Under the pieces are notes generated by a model. The model ran no database searches and was not told where the DNA came from. It saw only the letters and a program-made list of their open reading frames with translations. 64,000 bases of DNA from Bacillota bacterium (GTDB lineage Bacteria > Bacillota > Clostridia > Acetivibrionales > JAEZXR01). Below, piece by piece: positions 25,545 through 34,221 of the stretch; position 1 is the stretch's first letter, and each line of letters starts with the position of its first letter. The position numbers were made by a program, and so were the translations under genes. The stretch spans positions 12,968 to 76,967 of the forward strand of contig JAEZXR010000015.1 of NCBI GenBank assembly GCA_023419605.1. Direction: 5' to 3'.

Positions 25545-26323
25545 ATTTTGAACACTTTTATTTTACGCAGCAGTCCTTAAAGGCTTTTGAAAGCTGTCCT
25601 CTCAAGTTTAAAAAGCGGTACATCGAAAATATCTATTGGGGAGAGCCGCCGGAGGAAAATGTAAGGCGGCGTATGCAATTAGGGAAGGATTTTCACCTCC
25701 TGGCACAAAGATATTTTATGGGAATACCCAGGGAAGATGCCGGGGCTGCGCTGCAAAGCGAACAACTGGAAAAGTGGTATAACAGTCTGAAAAGGTCTTT
25801 CCCGCTGGATAAAGATACGGTGTACCTGCCTGAATGCAAATTAAAGCTGAACTCGGGGCGCGGGTGTCTTGAAGCTAATTTTGACCTTCTGGCGATAAAG
25901 GATGGGCAAATCACCATATGGGACTGGAAGACCGGGAGTTCACAAAACAATGCGGAAAACTCCCCACGAAACCGAAAGCTGCGCGGAAGTCTTCAAACCA
26001 TGGTCTACCTATTCGTATTAAAAGAGCTGGGATATTTGATAACCGGGGAGAAGATGGATTGTGAAAACCTCAGGATGTGTTATTGGCAGCCGGAGCCTGC
26101 TGCAGTCATAACGGAAGTGATTTATAGTGATGATTTGCATGAAGCATTTTTTGCAACCCTTTTTGACCGTATAGAAGTGATACGGCAGTATGACTACAGT
26201 ACCTTTGACAAATCACTGTATGGTAGGAGCTGCAAATACTGTGAGTTCAACTGCTTCTGCAACAGTGAAAAAGTGGACTACGAGGCAGTTTATACAGAGG
26301 ATTTCCTAGATACCGATTTGTAA
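25541..26323 (+). CDS. PD-(D/E)XK nuclease with Fe-S cluster (AddB/Cas4-like)
   Basis: 260 residues. Nuclease motifs are GKDFH (48-52), Asp115, IWDWKTG with Asp128 and Lys130, and R148-Q152-Y156 of the RecB/Cas4 signature. Cys19 together with the C-terminal CKYCEFNCFC cluster gives the four-Cys layout of the 4Fe-4S 'iron staple' seen in AddB and Cas4. Translationally coupled to the helicase (ATGA overlap). No cas1, cas2 or CRISPR array is near, so a role as the nuclease of a three-part end-resection complex is more likely than CRISPR adaptation. Confidence 0.85.
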   Translation: MNFEHFYFTQQSLKAFESCPLKFKKRYIENIYWGEPPEENVRRRMQLGKDFHLLAQRYFMGIPREDAGAALQSEQLEKWYNSLKRSFPLDKDTVYLPECKLKLNSGRGCLEANFDLLAIKDGQITIWDWKTGSSQNNAENSPRNRKLRGSLQTMVYLFVLKELGYLITGEKMDCENLRMCYWQPEPAAVITEVIYSDDLHEAFFATLFDRIEVIRQYDYSTFDKSLYGRSCKYCEFNCFCNSEKVDYEAVYTEDFLDTDL

Positions 26324-26400
26324 TTTAAGCGCTGAAGAGAGGCTATATAGGACCTCCGACGGTAAAGGGAAAAAAGATTAAAAAAGTTTTAAAATAATGC

Positions 26401-26429
26401 TTGACTTTTATTCCAGTCCCGGTTAAAAT
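26401..26429 (+). promoter_or_regulatory. Promoter of the tRNA array
   Basis: TTGACT (26401-26406), 17 nt, TAAAAT (26424-26429); TATAAT follows at 26429-26434 as a second choice. Confidence 0.6.
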
Positions 26430-26445
26430 ATAATTCGTTGGCTCG

Positions 26446-26505
26446 CGGTGAGTAACATAAAGCACTGAAACAGTGCTTTCACCATAGCCAATAACGGTGA
26501 CTATG
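26446..26505 (+). other. Folded leader before tRNA-Glu
   Basis: Between promoter and tRNA-Glu the RNA can form GGTGA/TCACC (26447-26451 with 26479-26483) enclosing AGCACTG-AAA-CAGTGCT (26461-26477), then CATAG/CTATG (26483-26487 with 26501-26505). It does not look like a tRNA or pseudo-tRNA; it could guide 5' processing. Confidence 0.4.
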
Positions 26506-26511
26506 CAATAT

Positions 26512-26587
26512 GGCCCATTGGTCAAGTGGCCTAAGACACCGCCCTTTCACGGCGGTAACACGGGTTCGAATCCCGTATGGGTCACCA
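26512..26587 (+). tRNA. tRNA-Glu (TTC)
   Basis: 76 nt including the encoded CCA. Acceptor GGCCCAT pairs with ATGGGTC; anticodon loop CTTTCAC gives anticodon TTC; T loop GGTTCGAATCC is standard. Confidence 0.95.
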
Positions 26588-26597
26588 AAAAAAGTTC

Positions 26598-26626
26598 TTG
26601 ACAAGCCGCTTTGTTGATGTTAAAAT
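26598..26626 (+). promoter_or_regulatory. Internal promoter before tRNA-Asp, overlapped by an inverted repeat
   Basis: TTGACA (26598-26603), 17 nt, TAAAAT (26621-26626). The arms CCGCTTTGTT (26606-26615) and AACAAAGCGG (26627-26636) form a perfect 10-bp inverted repeat that frames the -10 box. Confidence 0.65.
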
Positions 26627-26651
26627 AACAAAGCGGTGGTTGAGAAAAAAT

Positions 26652-26728
26652 GGCCCGGTAGTTCAGTTGGTTAGAACGCTAGCCTGTCACGCTAGAGGTC
26701 GAGGGTTCGAGCCCCTTCCGGGTCGCCA
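26652..26728 (+). tRNA. tRNA-Asp (GTC)
   Basis: 77 nt with CCA. Acceptor GGCCCGG pairs with CCGGGTC; anticodon loop CTGTCAC gives GTC. Confidence 0.95.
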
Positions 26729-26740
26729 TTATCTTACTAC

Positions 26741-26816
26741 GCTGGTGTAGCTCAGCAGGTAGAGCAGCTGACTTGTAATCAGCAGGTCGGGGGTTCGATT
26801 CCGTCCACCAGCTCCA
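26741..26816 (+). tRNA. tRNA-Thr (TGT)
   Basis: 76 nt with CCA. Acceptor GCTGGTG pairs with CACCAGC; anticodon loop CTTGTAA gives TGT. Confidence 0.95.
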
Positions 26817-26819
26817 TAT

Positions 26820-26904
26820 GGGAAGGTTCCCGAGCGGCCAAAGGGGGCAGACTGTAAATCTGTTGCTTCTAGCTTCGATGGTTCGAATCCATCTCTTCCC
26901 ACCA
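26820..26904 (+). tRNA. tRNA-Tyr (GTA)
   Basis: 85 nt with CCA and the long variable arm of a class II tRNA. Anticodon loop CTGTAAA gives GTA; acceptor GGGAAGG pairs with TCTTCCC (one G-T). Confidence 0.95.
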
Positions 26905-26935
26905 AAACCCAAGGTATAACGCCTTGGGTTTTTAT
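26905..26935 (+). terminator. Terminator of the tRNA array
   Basis: A 10-bp stem AAACCCAAGG/CCTTGGGTTT starts directly after the CCA of tRNA-Tyr and is followed by TTATTT. Confidence 0.85.
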
Positions 26936-26985
26936 TTGCTTCTTTGTCAATTATTGAGCAGCCATTTGTATAAAGTGCGTAAAAT

Positions 26986-27021
26986 AAAAGTAGGGAACAG
27001 GTAAACCTGTTCCCTACTTTT
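26986..27021. terminator. Terminator of the glycosylation operon
   Basis: A perfect 16-bp stem with a TAAA loop that overlaps the last codon and stop of the GT2 gene. T-runs lie on both sides, so it insulates the convergent tRNA array as well. Confidence 0.88.
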
Positions 27022-27982
27022 ATTTTCTTCGATTTAAATCTTTATCTTCAAAGTTCTTTGTTTGCCGTATCACGTAGAGCGGCCTGCCCTTGGCCTCATC
27101 GTAGATTCTCCCGATATATTCCCCTATAATGCCCAGTATGAGGAGCACGATACCGTTAAAAAACAGACTGACGGCCATCGTGGATGCCCAACCCTGAATC
27201 GCCTTGTTTGTAAAAACCCGCTGATAAAGTACAATGAGCAGATAGATGAAACTAAACAGCGAGAGGAACATACCTGCATAGGAGGCCAATTTCAGCGGCT
27301 TATAGGAGAAGGAGGTAATTGCGTCAAAAGCAAACCGCAGCATCTTCTTCAAGGGATATTTTGTTTCACCTGCAAAACGTTTATCCCTCGAAAACTCAAC
27401 GGCTGATTGTTTAAATCCGAGCCAGCTTATGAGACCACGGATGTAACGATTTTTTTCGTTTATGTGTTTTAACGCATCACATACCTTTCTGTCTATGAGC
27501 CGGAAGTCTCCCGTATCGACAGGTATATCCACATCTGTCATTTTCCTCAGAAAGCGGTAGAAGGCCTTGGAAGTGAATTTTTTAAAAAAGGTCTCACCTT
27601 TTCTTTCCGTTCTTTTTCCATAGACGACATCGAAGCCTTCCTTCCACTTTTCAATCATTTTCGGAATCACCTCAGGAGGGTCCTGCAAGTCACCATCAAT
27701 TACGACGATGGTATCCCCTTCTGCAAAATCCATTCCTGCCGTAATAGCCACCTGATGGCCAAAATTCCTTGAAAAATCCACAAACTTAATATTTTTATCC
27801 GTTTCACATATTTCGCTAATAATTGCAGCGGTTTTGTCCCGGCTTCCATCATTGACAAACACGATTTCATAAGGTTCTTGAACTGAATCCATAACCTGTT
27901 TTAACCGTTTATAGGTTTCCAAAACCACCAATTCTTCATTATACATGGGAACAACTACCGAATGCATTACTTTATCAGACAT
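27020..27982 (-). CDS. GT2 polyprenyl-phosphate glycosyltransferase (DPM1/GtrB-like)
   Basis: 320 residues. An N-terminal GT2 domain shows VPMYNEE, VNDGSRDKT, DGDLQDPP and a GDFRLID acceptor block; two C-terminal transmembrane segments (about 230-255 and 265-290) anchor it. Such enzymes load a sugar from a nucleotide sugar onto undecaprenyl phosphate at the inner face of the membrane, giving the lipid donor used by GT-C transferases. Two GtrA-like flippases and several GT-C genes in the same locus fit this. ATG 27982 follows AAAGGAGG. Confidence 0.9.
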   Translation of the reverse strand: MSDKVMHSVVVPMYNEELVVLETYKRLKQVMDSVQEPYEIVFVNDGSRDKTAAIISEICETDKNIKFVDFSRNFGHQVAITAGMDFAEGDTIVVIDGDLQDPPEVIPKMIEKWKEGFDVVYGKRTERKGETFFKKFTSKAFYRFLRKMTDVDIPVDTGDFRLIDRKVCDALKHINEKNRYIRGLISWLGFKQSAVEFSRDKRFAGETKYPLKKMLRFAFDAITSFSYKPLKLASYAGMFLSLFSFIYLLIVLYQRVFTNKAIQGWASTMAVSLFFNGIVLLILGIIGEYIGRIYDEAKGRPLYVIRQTKNFEDKDLNRRK

Positions 27983-28058
27983 AAACAAACGGCCTCCTTT
28001 CAATAAATTCTCCCCCCAAAAGGGAAATAGTATATGTTAGTACTTGCTTAGTTGTATC

Positions 28059-30551
28059 TTAAAATATCCAGCTTTTAAACCATTTCAGACTGTCAATATA
28101 ACCTTTATTTACCTCCAGGCCTGACAAAGCAGGGTAGAACCAGATAAACAAAACCGCCGCCAGGCACAAATAGCCGTAAACCCAATATTTTGCATCTTTA
28201 TAGCTTTCCATAAAGTGCTTAATTACATAAACAATAGCTAAAATCATAAAGGGGACGGTAGAGAAGAAGTGGTAGATCCACGTAATTCTACTGACCAGTA
28301 CCCAAGGGAGATATTGAAAAGCCATTGCTACAAAGACAACTGTCATTTTTTTGTCTTTTTTATAAATCGCAATAACCAGGGCCATCGCGATTGCAAATAT
28401 TCCAAACCACCAGATTGCAGGATTTCCCATAGTTACAATGGTGGATGCCTTATCCGGGGGGAGGTTGGAGCCGCTATAGAACCAGGTGGGTTTAAAGATC
28501 ACCGGCCACTCAAACCAGGGGGAAGAGAAGGAATGCGTTGCCTGCAGTTTGCTATGGTAGCTGTACATCTGTTCCTGATTATCCAGTACAAGCTGCAAGC
28601 CTGGTTTTGCACCCGGTACCAGCATATAGGGAATATAGGAGAGATAATAGATCACTCCCGGTATCACCACAAAAAACAACACACAGTAGAGCATGGTACC
28701 AATCTGGTATAAAGGAACAAAATGCTTCAGCCATTCGGGCTTATTCGCCTTATTATCAGCTGTTATCCTTCTATAATCGCGGTATTCCAATATCTTTGCC
28801 GTGAAAAACAGTACAGCCAGTCCAGCGCCTCCATAGACCGCAATCCACTTGCTGGCTACACCGATGCCGAAAAACAAGCCGCTCAGGAAAAGCGGTCGTA
28901 AGGATTTCCTGAATCCCAGCGTATAGGATTTGTTTACATAATAATCATACATGTAGTAATACATAAGTATGATAAAGAAAGTGCCGTAAACATCAATGGT
29001 AGCAATCCTTGTCTGGGTAAAATGCATAAAGTCAAACATCATAAGGAATGCCGTGCAAAAAGCATAGAATTTCTTATGAAAAAGCTTCCTGCCAAAAAGG
29101 TACATTAGCGGTATCATGGCCGCACCTACCAGAGTACCCATGATCCTCCAGCCAAAAGGATTCATTCCGAAAAGGGAAATGCCGATGGCAATGATAATCT
29201 TACCTAGAGGCGGATGAGTCCACTCAAAAGGCTGAAGCCTATGAATGTGCTCAAAAGCAGTGCGAGCATGGTAAATCTCATCGAAATACATGTCGGTCAT
29301 GTAGGAAGGCGTGTAGGTAAAGGTATTCTGCTCGTCAAATAAAAGATTAACACTGCCCGCATCTCCCGAATCCGACTGTATATCGGTGATCTTAAAATCT
29401 TTTACAGGCTCCTGCTTGCCATTCTCGACAATTGCGATCTCATTGAGCGTAGAACCCGGAACCTCGAAAATGAATTTAAGTTTGTCCGTTTTAGCAGAGG
29501 CAGCTACAGATTTCCAGGAAAAAATGGCTTTTTTCTCTTCTGTAATCAAAGGAACGAATTTTCCTGTTTTGTCCGTATACTCCACGCGGAATTTGCCGTC
29601 GCCTAGGCCGCTGTAATAATAGAGCTTTGCGACATCGATTTCTCTGCCAAAATCAAGGACAAATCCCTCATCTGCTTTTGCCGGCTGCCATGAAGTTTGC
29701 GGTACCTTGAGACTGCCAAGATTAAAGAGCGCGATCAATAGGTATAGAAGAGTCATGGCGGCCATAATTGCCAGATCTTTTCTATCCAGCTTCAGACCAA
29801 AAGTACTTTCTTCCGGCGCTATATCCTTCTGCGCATTACCGGGCCGCTGCTGGTTCCGGTTGGAGGTTTTCGAGTTTATAAAGGCAAGTCCTGCCATCAG
29901 TCCTGCCAATAAAATAAGAAACAGGGCTGCAATCGCTGCGATGGAGCCCTTGTTTGCGGCAGGTTGGGCTGGGGAAGCGGATGCAAAGAAATTGACCGCC
30001 GATTTTCCTTCGGGAACCTTTGAAAGTTCTTCCACCACAAGGTCGTCAAACCAGGCTTTACCGGTATTAAGACTCCCATATCCCCCCAGGCCCAGCGTCA
30101 CGATGATCTCTTTTTGCCCCTTATCGGTTTTACCGTATAACTCAACATATTCCCAATTGTTTCCCCGTACATCCTTAGAAGTATCTGTGATACCATCGAC
30201 GGAAATGTTTGCACCTTTTGCTTCAGCACCCACATTTTCAGTCTTTATCCAACAAGAAAGTTTATAATAGGTATTGGCTTTGACCTTGATTTCTTGACGG
30301 AATCTGGCATCAGTAGCGGTTTTGTTCACAATCAATGCACTTTTCTGGCCCGAATGTTTTTCACTCTCATCCAGTTTGAATTCAGCGATATCGGGCTTGT
30401 CCCCCCAGGCATGAGACGTCCAACTGGATATTTTTTGGTTGGTACCTTCTTCGAAACCTGCATTCTGGGCAAGGTTGGCATTTCCTGCATATACTGTTGC
30501 AGTAAAAAATAAAAATAACACAAAAGAGAAAAGGTATGCTTTGACCTTCAC
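28059..30551 (-). CDS. Lectin-like domain fused to GT39 (PMT-type) mannosyltransferase
   Basis: 830 residues. Signal peptide (1-22), a carbohydrate-binding-module-like domain (about 23-180), a TM segment near 205-225, a further TM, then a discoidin-like beta domain (about 285-385) before the PMT catalytic region. The catalytic loop has the DE pair of GT-C enzymes (FDEIYHARTA near 422) and the PMT signature HPPLGK. Eight or more further TM segments follow. It would transfer a sugar from polyprenyl phosphate to a secreted protein or glycan. The N-terminal domain is shared with the protein at 34222-36234. GTG start after AAGGGGG. Confidence 0.85.
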   Translation of the reverse strand: MKVKAYLFSFVLFLFFTATVYAGNANLAQNAGFEEGTNQKISSWTSHAWGDKPDIAEFKLDESEKHSGQKSALIVNKTATDARFRQEIKVKANTYYKLSCWIKTENVGAEAKGANISVDGITDTSKDVRGNNWEYVELYGKTDKGQKEIIVTLGLGGYGSLNTGKAWFDDLVVEELSKVPEGKSAVNFFASASPAQPAANKGSIAAIAALFLILLAGLMAGLAFINSKTSNRNQQRPGNAQKDIAPEESTFGLKLDRKDLAIMAAMTLLYLLIALFNLGSLKVPQTSWQPAKADEGFVLDFGREIDVAKLYYYSGLGDGKFRVEYTDKTGKFVPLITEEKKAIFSWKSVAASAKTDKLKFIFEVPGSTLNEIAIVENGKQEPVKDFKITDIQSDSGDAGSVNLLFDEQNTFTYTPSYMTDMYFDEIYHARTAFEHIHRLQPFEWTHPPLGKIIIAIGISLFGMNPFGWRIMGTLVGAAMIPLMYLFGRKLFHKKFYAFCTAFLMMFDFMHFTQTRIATIDVYGTFFIILMYYYMYDYYVNKSYTLGFRKSLRPLFLSGLFFGIGVASKWIAVYGGAGLAVLFFTAKILEYRDYRRITADNKANKPEWLKHFVPLYQIGTMLYCVLFFVVIPGVIYYLSYIPYMLVPGAKPGLQLVLDNQEQMYSYHSKLQATHSFSSPWFEWPVIFKPTWFYSGSNLPPDKASTIVTMGNPAIWWFGIFAIAMALVIAIYKKDKKMTVVFVAMAFQYLPWVLVSRITWIYHFFSTVPFMILAIVYVIKHFMESYKDAKYWVYGYLCLAAVLFIWFYPALSGLEVNKGYIDSLKWFKSWIF

Positions 30552-30574
30552 TTTTTGACCCCCTTATAAGATAA

Positions 30575-32017
30575 TTATGCTCCGGCTTCCGCAGCTCTCG
30601 GATTCTTTTCTACTTTTTCCTCATGGTATTCTTCATCCGTATTTATAGTCCAGGTATCATGGACGTATTGGCCTGCCAGTATGTTTTTCGCAGCATAGAG
30701 ACCGGTCATAATGGAATGATCCATGTTGTTGTATTTAAACAGTCCGTACCTTCCGACAAGCTGCAGATTATCAAATCTTCTCAGATATTCTTCGATGACC
30801 CGCATATGTGCCTTATATCCCATTGCATAGGAAGGATAGGCCTTCGGGATTCTTACAATGGTATAATCCTTTATATCGGAGGCATTACAAATTCTTATCC
30901 GTTCAACCTCCTGGGCAGCCAGTTTGAATAACTCCTCGTCCGGCATGCTCCATAACTCATCATTTTCGTTACAAAAGTACTCCAACCCCAGAGATGTTTT
31001 ATTGGGATCGGAAACCATGTCCTTGCTCCAGTTCTTAAAGTTTTGAATTCTTCCGAGTTTTACTTCGGGAGAATGTATATATATCCAATTATCAGGAAAA
31101 ACCTCTTTTTTGTCAATTATTATATCGACGGTAAGAAGACTTCGGTAGGTAAGCTTGCTTACTGCTTCCAGTACTTCAGGCTCCGGCTGCGGATTCATGC
31201 TTTGCACCAGCTCTGTAATGGGGATGCTGGATATGAAATCCGTACCTTCCTCAACATGGATATTACCCTTTTCATCTGTGAACTCCACACTTTTGATATG
31301 GAAATTTTCATGGTTTACCCGAGTAATACGGCTTTTCAAGTTCACCTTATTTCCCAAGTCTTCTATTTTGTTTTTCATTTCGGTATACATCATACCGGGG
31401 CCGTAAACAGGATAATCAAATTCCTCGATCAACGTCTTTATATTGGTATTTTTCGGCTTAAATACGGCGTTGATAATGGCTGTGGTGAGGGATAAACCCT
31501 TAATCCTCTGAGCGGCCCACTCTGCCTGTATGTTTGAGCAGGGCATACCCCAGACTTTTTCCGTATAGGTTTTAAAAAAAATGGAATACAGTTTTTTGCC
31601 AAATCGGTTTGAAACCCATTGTTCAAAGGTCTCCTCCTTATTATAAGGAGCCACCTTTGACTTGAAATAACTCAGGAGGATGATAAATGTATCGACGATG
31701 CCAACGCCCATCAACGCATTCATGGCGGTTAGGGGGTAGTTGAAAAACTTATTCCTGTAGTAAATCCTTGAAAGCCGGGGCGTTTTTCGGAAGCTTTCCT
31801 TGAGAACCTCATGCCATAAGGAATCTACCTCGTCAAACTTGGTAAAAAACCTGTGCCCCCCCAGGTCAAAATGGTACCCCTTATACTCTATAGTTTTGCT
31901 GATCCCACCTACCTGTTGATCCGCTTCAAACAAAACACATCCATAGCCTTTCTTAGACAGCTCGTAGCCGGCAGTAAGTCCTGCGGGACCGGCACCCATT
32001 ATTAATGTTTTTTGCAT
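30575..32017 (-). CDS. FAD/NAD(P)-binding oxidoreductase, UDP-galactopyranose-mutase-like
   Basis: 480 residues. Dinucleotide-binding GAGPAGLTAG at residues 8-17, then FEADQQVGGISKT and GYHFDLGGHRFF, the FAD-contact blocks of the protoporphyrinogen oxidase/UDP-galactopyranose mutase superfamily. Relatives in glycan loci act on nucleotide sugars or polyprenyl-linked substrates. No membrane segment. It lies between a GtrA gene and the PMT fusion gene, so it probably modifies the sugar donor; the substrate is not readable. Confidence 0.8.
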   Translation of the reverse strand: MQKTLIMGAGPAGLTAGYELSKKGYGCVLFEADQQVGGISKTIEYKGYHFDLGGHRFFTKFDEVDSLWHEVLKESFRKTPRLSRIYYRNKFFNYPLTAMNALMGVGIVDTFIILLSYFKSKVAPYNKEETFEQWVSNRFGKKLYSIFFKTYTEKVWGMPCSNIQAEWAAQRIKGLSLTTAIINAVFKPKNTNIKTLIEEFDYPVYGPGMMYTEMKNKIEDLGNKVNLKSRITRVNHENFHIKSVEFTDEKGNIHVEEGTDFISSIPITELVQSMNPQPEPEVLEAVSKLTYRSLLTVDIIIDKKEVFPDNWIYIHSPEVKLGRIQNFKNWSKDMVSDPNKTSLGLEYFCNENDELWSMPDEELFKLAAQEVERIRICNASDIKDYTIVRIPKAYPSYAMGYKAHMRVIEEYLRRFDNLQLVGRYGLFKYNNMDHSIMTGLYAAKNILAGQYVHDTWTINTDEEYHEEKVEKNPRAAEAGA

Positions 32018-32035
32018 AGGGTCATCTCCTTACTA

Positions 32036-32482
32036 TTAAAAAACAAATTTCTTTCTGGCAATAAAGTTCCAGAATAGAACAATAAAGGTCGCAGCTATTT
32101 TAGAAGAGGTTTTGATAAATCCGTCACTAAGGAAGTAAAGCAAGCTATACATGACCCTTCTGTCAATCAGTATGTATAGAATCAAGTTGCTCAGAAGGAG
32201 CCCCATAACTCCAATGATGGCAAACAATAGAAAATCCCTGCCAAAATCGAGAGTCAGCTTGTTGAAAACCCATTTCCTGCTTAAAAGGTAGTTTATGAGC
32301 AGCCCCGCGATAAAGGATAAAGTATTGGCGGCCAGGTGGTTCATTCCAAAAGCATTTGCTAAAAGTGTAAAAAGAGATATATCTACGACGGCTGAAATAC
32401 CTCCCACAATAGCATACCGGAAAAACTGCACTATGAAGCTATTGCTCTCAAGAAAAAAGATTTTTCTTATATATCCTTCCAT
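32036..32482 (-). CDS. GtrA family membrane protein
   Basis: 148 residues with four TM segments. FFRYAIVGGISAVVDIS and NYLLSRKWVF are the GtrA signature. GtrA proteins are thought to flip undecaprenyl-phosphate sugars made by a GT2 partner to the outer face of the membrane. A second GtrA gene is at 38210-38650. Confidence 0.88.
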   Translation of the reverse strand: MEGYIRKIFFLESNSFIVQFFRYAIVGGISAVVDISLFTLLANAFGMNHLAANTLSFIAGLLINYLLSRKWVFNKLTLDFGRDFLLFAIIGVMGLLLSNLILYILIDRRVMYSLLYFLSDGFIKTSSKIAATFIVLFWNFIARKKFVF

Positions 32483-32874
32483 AGTTTCACCTCAAAAAAA
32501 TAAGTCTGCTTTTTTGAACTTGCAAAAGAATGACTTCGGCTCTTTCGCTTGCTATGTCCTGCTGGAGTACCTGCAGACCCAGCAAAAAGTGGAAGTAATT
32601 CGCTTGCTACACCTTATTATGCTACCGGCTACGTATATTATACCTGAATATTTCACAATTTACCATAAAATGTATTATGCTCCTTCCATTCGTAATTTGG
32701 CTTGTGTTCGGTGGTCTGCTCCAGAAAATTTCAACAGCAACGGAAAGCAGCCTGGCAGGGAAATGTCTCTAGGGCGTATCATCAGGCGCTTTCCTTAGAG
32801 GTATTCCTTACGGGTCGGGAGAAATTTCCTACGCAGATCACTCTCACAACCAAATTACAAATTGAAGTTTATGA
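32483..32874 (-). other. Gene-free gap with structured repeats inside the glycosylation locus
   Basis: About 390 nt that separates two parts of the minus-strand locus. No gene is seen. On the minus strand TATAAT (32642-32637) may be a -10 box, without a good -35. TTCGCTTGCTA is repeated (near 32547 and 32600), TGCTGG/CCAGCA can pair near 32560-32586, and the 18-mer at 32798-32815 is an exact copy of 11662-11679. Confidence 0.55.
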
Positions 32875-34200
32875 TCACATGATGGGATGACCTGTCACAT
32901 AAGCAAGGGTGCAGAAGGCAAGCAGCAATACGGAGACGCTTGTAAGCAATATGTCCGCAACTTTGTTTTTGGAAAGTAAAGCCAGCAGTATATAAATCGG
33001 GAAGATGCTCATAACGTATCTGGGTCCGCTAAGAAGCCAGGTAGGTGAGATGCTGACAAACAAATAAACAAAGAAATAAGCCATATAGGAAGCACGTATC
33101 TTCCGGAATCCGTATAGCAATAAAACCATGACACATAGTATGATAATGATTTGCGGGATCCACAAACTGACACTTTCTTCCGGTTTCCATGAAGCTGCAT
33201 TGAGGACAAAGGTCTCCATATTGGCGAAGAACAGTCCGAAGCTTTGGCTCCAGTGATCCTTTTGGTACTCTAGAAATTTAAACCAATCTCCTGTGACGCT
33301 CTTATTAACCCATAAATAAAGGAGAGTACCAAATGGAATTAAAAAGAAAGATAAGCCTTTTCGCAAAAAATCCCTTAAAACTATCTTGAAGGCTTTCCCT
33401 CTCAAATGGTATACGACTTTGCACTGCACCAGGTATTCCACAAACACCGGGATTACAAGCAAAACTCCCAGCGAACGTGTAAAAGCAGCCAGCATGCCGC
33501 AGATGCAGGCAATGAGCCAACGCTCTTTTCTGGCATAGTAAAGGGTCATAATGGAGAGCAGGATAAAAAGGCTCTCACTGAAGGTGGCTCCCAGGAAAAA
33601 GGAGACGGGAAAGAGCAGCAGGTACTTCACCGAGTTTAAGGGTACATCGTCCCTAAAGTCCGTTTCTGTGAGCCGATACAGATAAAAACAGGCAGCCACA
33701 AGGCTGATATTGGATACAAGCATGCCGGACCAGAAATAGCTATTTATGAATAGGTGGAAGAATCGGATGACTAAAGGATAAAAGGGATAGAAAACGATAA
33801 GAAATCTTTTATCCCCGGTGGTCACATACCAGTTTTCTGCTATGAAAAGGTAGTGATCCGCATCCCACTTATTCCATATAAACTGAAAGGATGAAAAGGA
33901 ATCACCTGCCTGCTTCTGAATCAACATAACGCCCATATATCCTAACAGGCAAATAAAAATTCTCGTGCAAACGGCCAAAAGAGAAACTATGAGCAGTATT
34001 CTGGTGGCCTTGCTTTTGGGTGGAGCTGTATCAGTAATTGGGACGTTTTCTTGAAAATCAGTTTCTGCAGCATTTTCTCCATCTTTGGAAGTACCCTTCA
34101 ACACACCAATTTCCTTAAGCAAAATAAACAAGGTGGCAATAAGACCAAGGACAAAAACCAGCAATGAAAAAGTACTTACAACTTTTGCTAAAATTATCAT
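32875..34200 (-). CDS. PIG-V-like GT-C mannosyltransferase
   Basis: 441 residues with about ten TM segments. The first lumenal loop has WDADHYLFIAENW followed by FYPFYPL, the WD-H pattern of PIG-V/GT76-type mannosyltransferases that use a lipid-phosphate sugar donor. It lacks the extra N-terminal lectin domain of its neighbours. Adjacent to the lectin/GT-C fusion gene (21-nt gap), so probably co-transcribed. Confidence 0.75.
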   Translation of the reverse strand: MIILAKVVSTFSLLVFVLGLIATLFILLKEIGVLKGTSKDGENAAETDFQENVPITDTAPPKSKATRILLIVSLLAVCTRIFICLLGYMGVMLIQKQAGDSFSSFQFIWNKWDADHYLFIAENWYVTTGDKRFLIVFYPFYPLVIRFFHLFINSYFWSGMLVSNISLVAACFYLYRLTETDFRDDVPLNSVKYLLLFPVSFFLGATFSESLFILLSIMTLYYARKERWLIACICGMLAAFTRSLGVLLVIPVFVEYLVQCKVVYHLRGKAFKIVLRDFLRKGLSFFLIPFGTLLYLWVNKSVTGDWFKFLEYQKDHWSQSFGLFFANMETFVLNAASWKPEESVSLWIPQIIIILCVMVLLLYGFRKIRASYMAYFFVYLFVSISPTWLLSGPRYVMSIFPIYILLALLSKNKVADILLTSVSVLLLAFCTLAYVTGHPIM

Positions 34201-34221
34201 AATAAAATCCTCTTACTTCTA

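Noticed and set aside
25541..26323. Cas4 of a CRISPR system
   Set aside because: No cas1, cas2 or repeat array anywhere in the window; coupling to SF1 helicases fits an AddAB-like role better.
26679..26950. Open frames on the minus strand across the tRNA genes
   Set aside because: They are translations of tRNA-Asp, -Thr and -Tyr in the antisense direction, a well-known annotation artefact.
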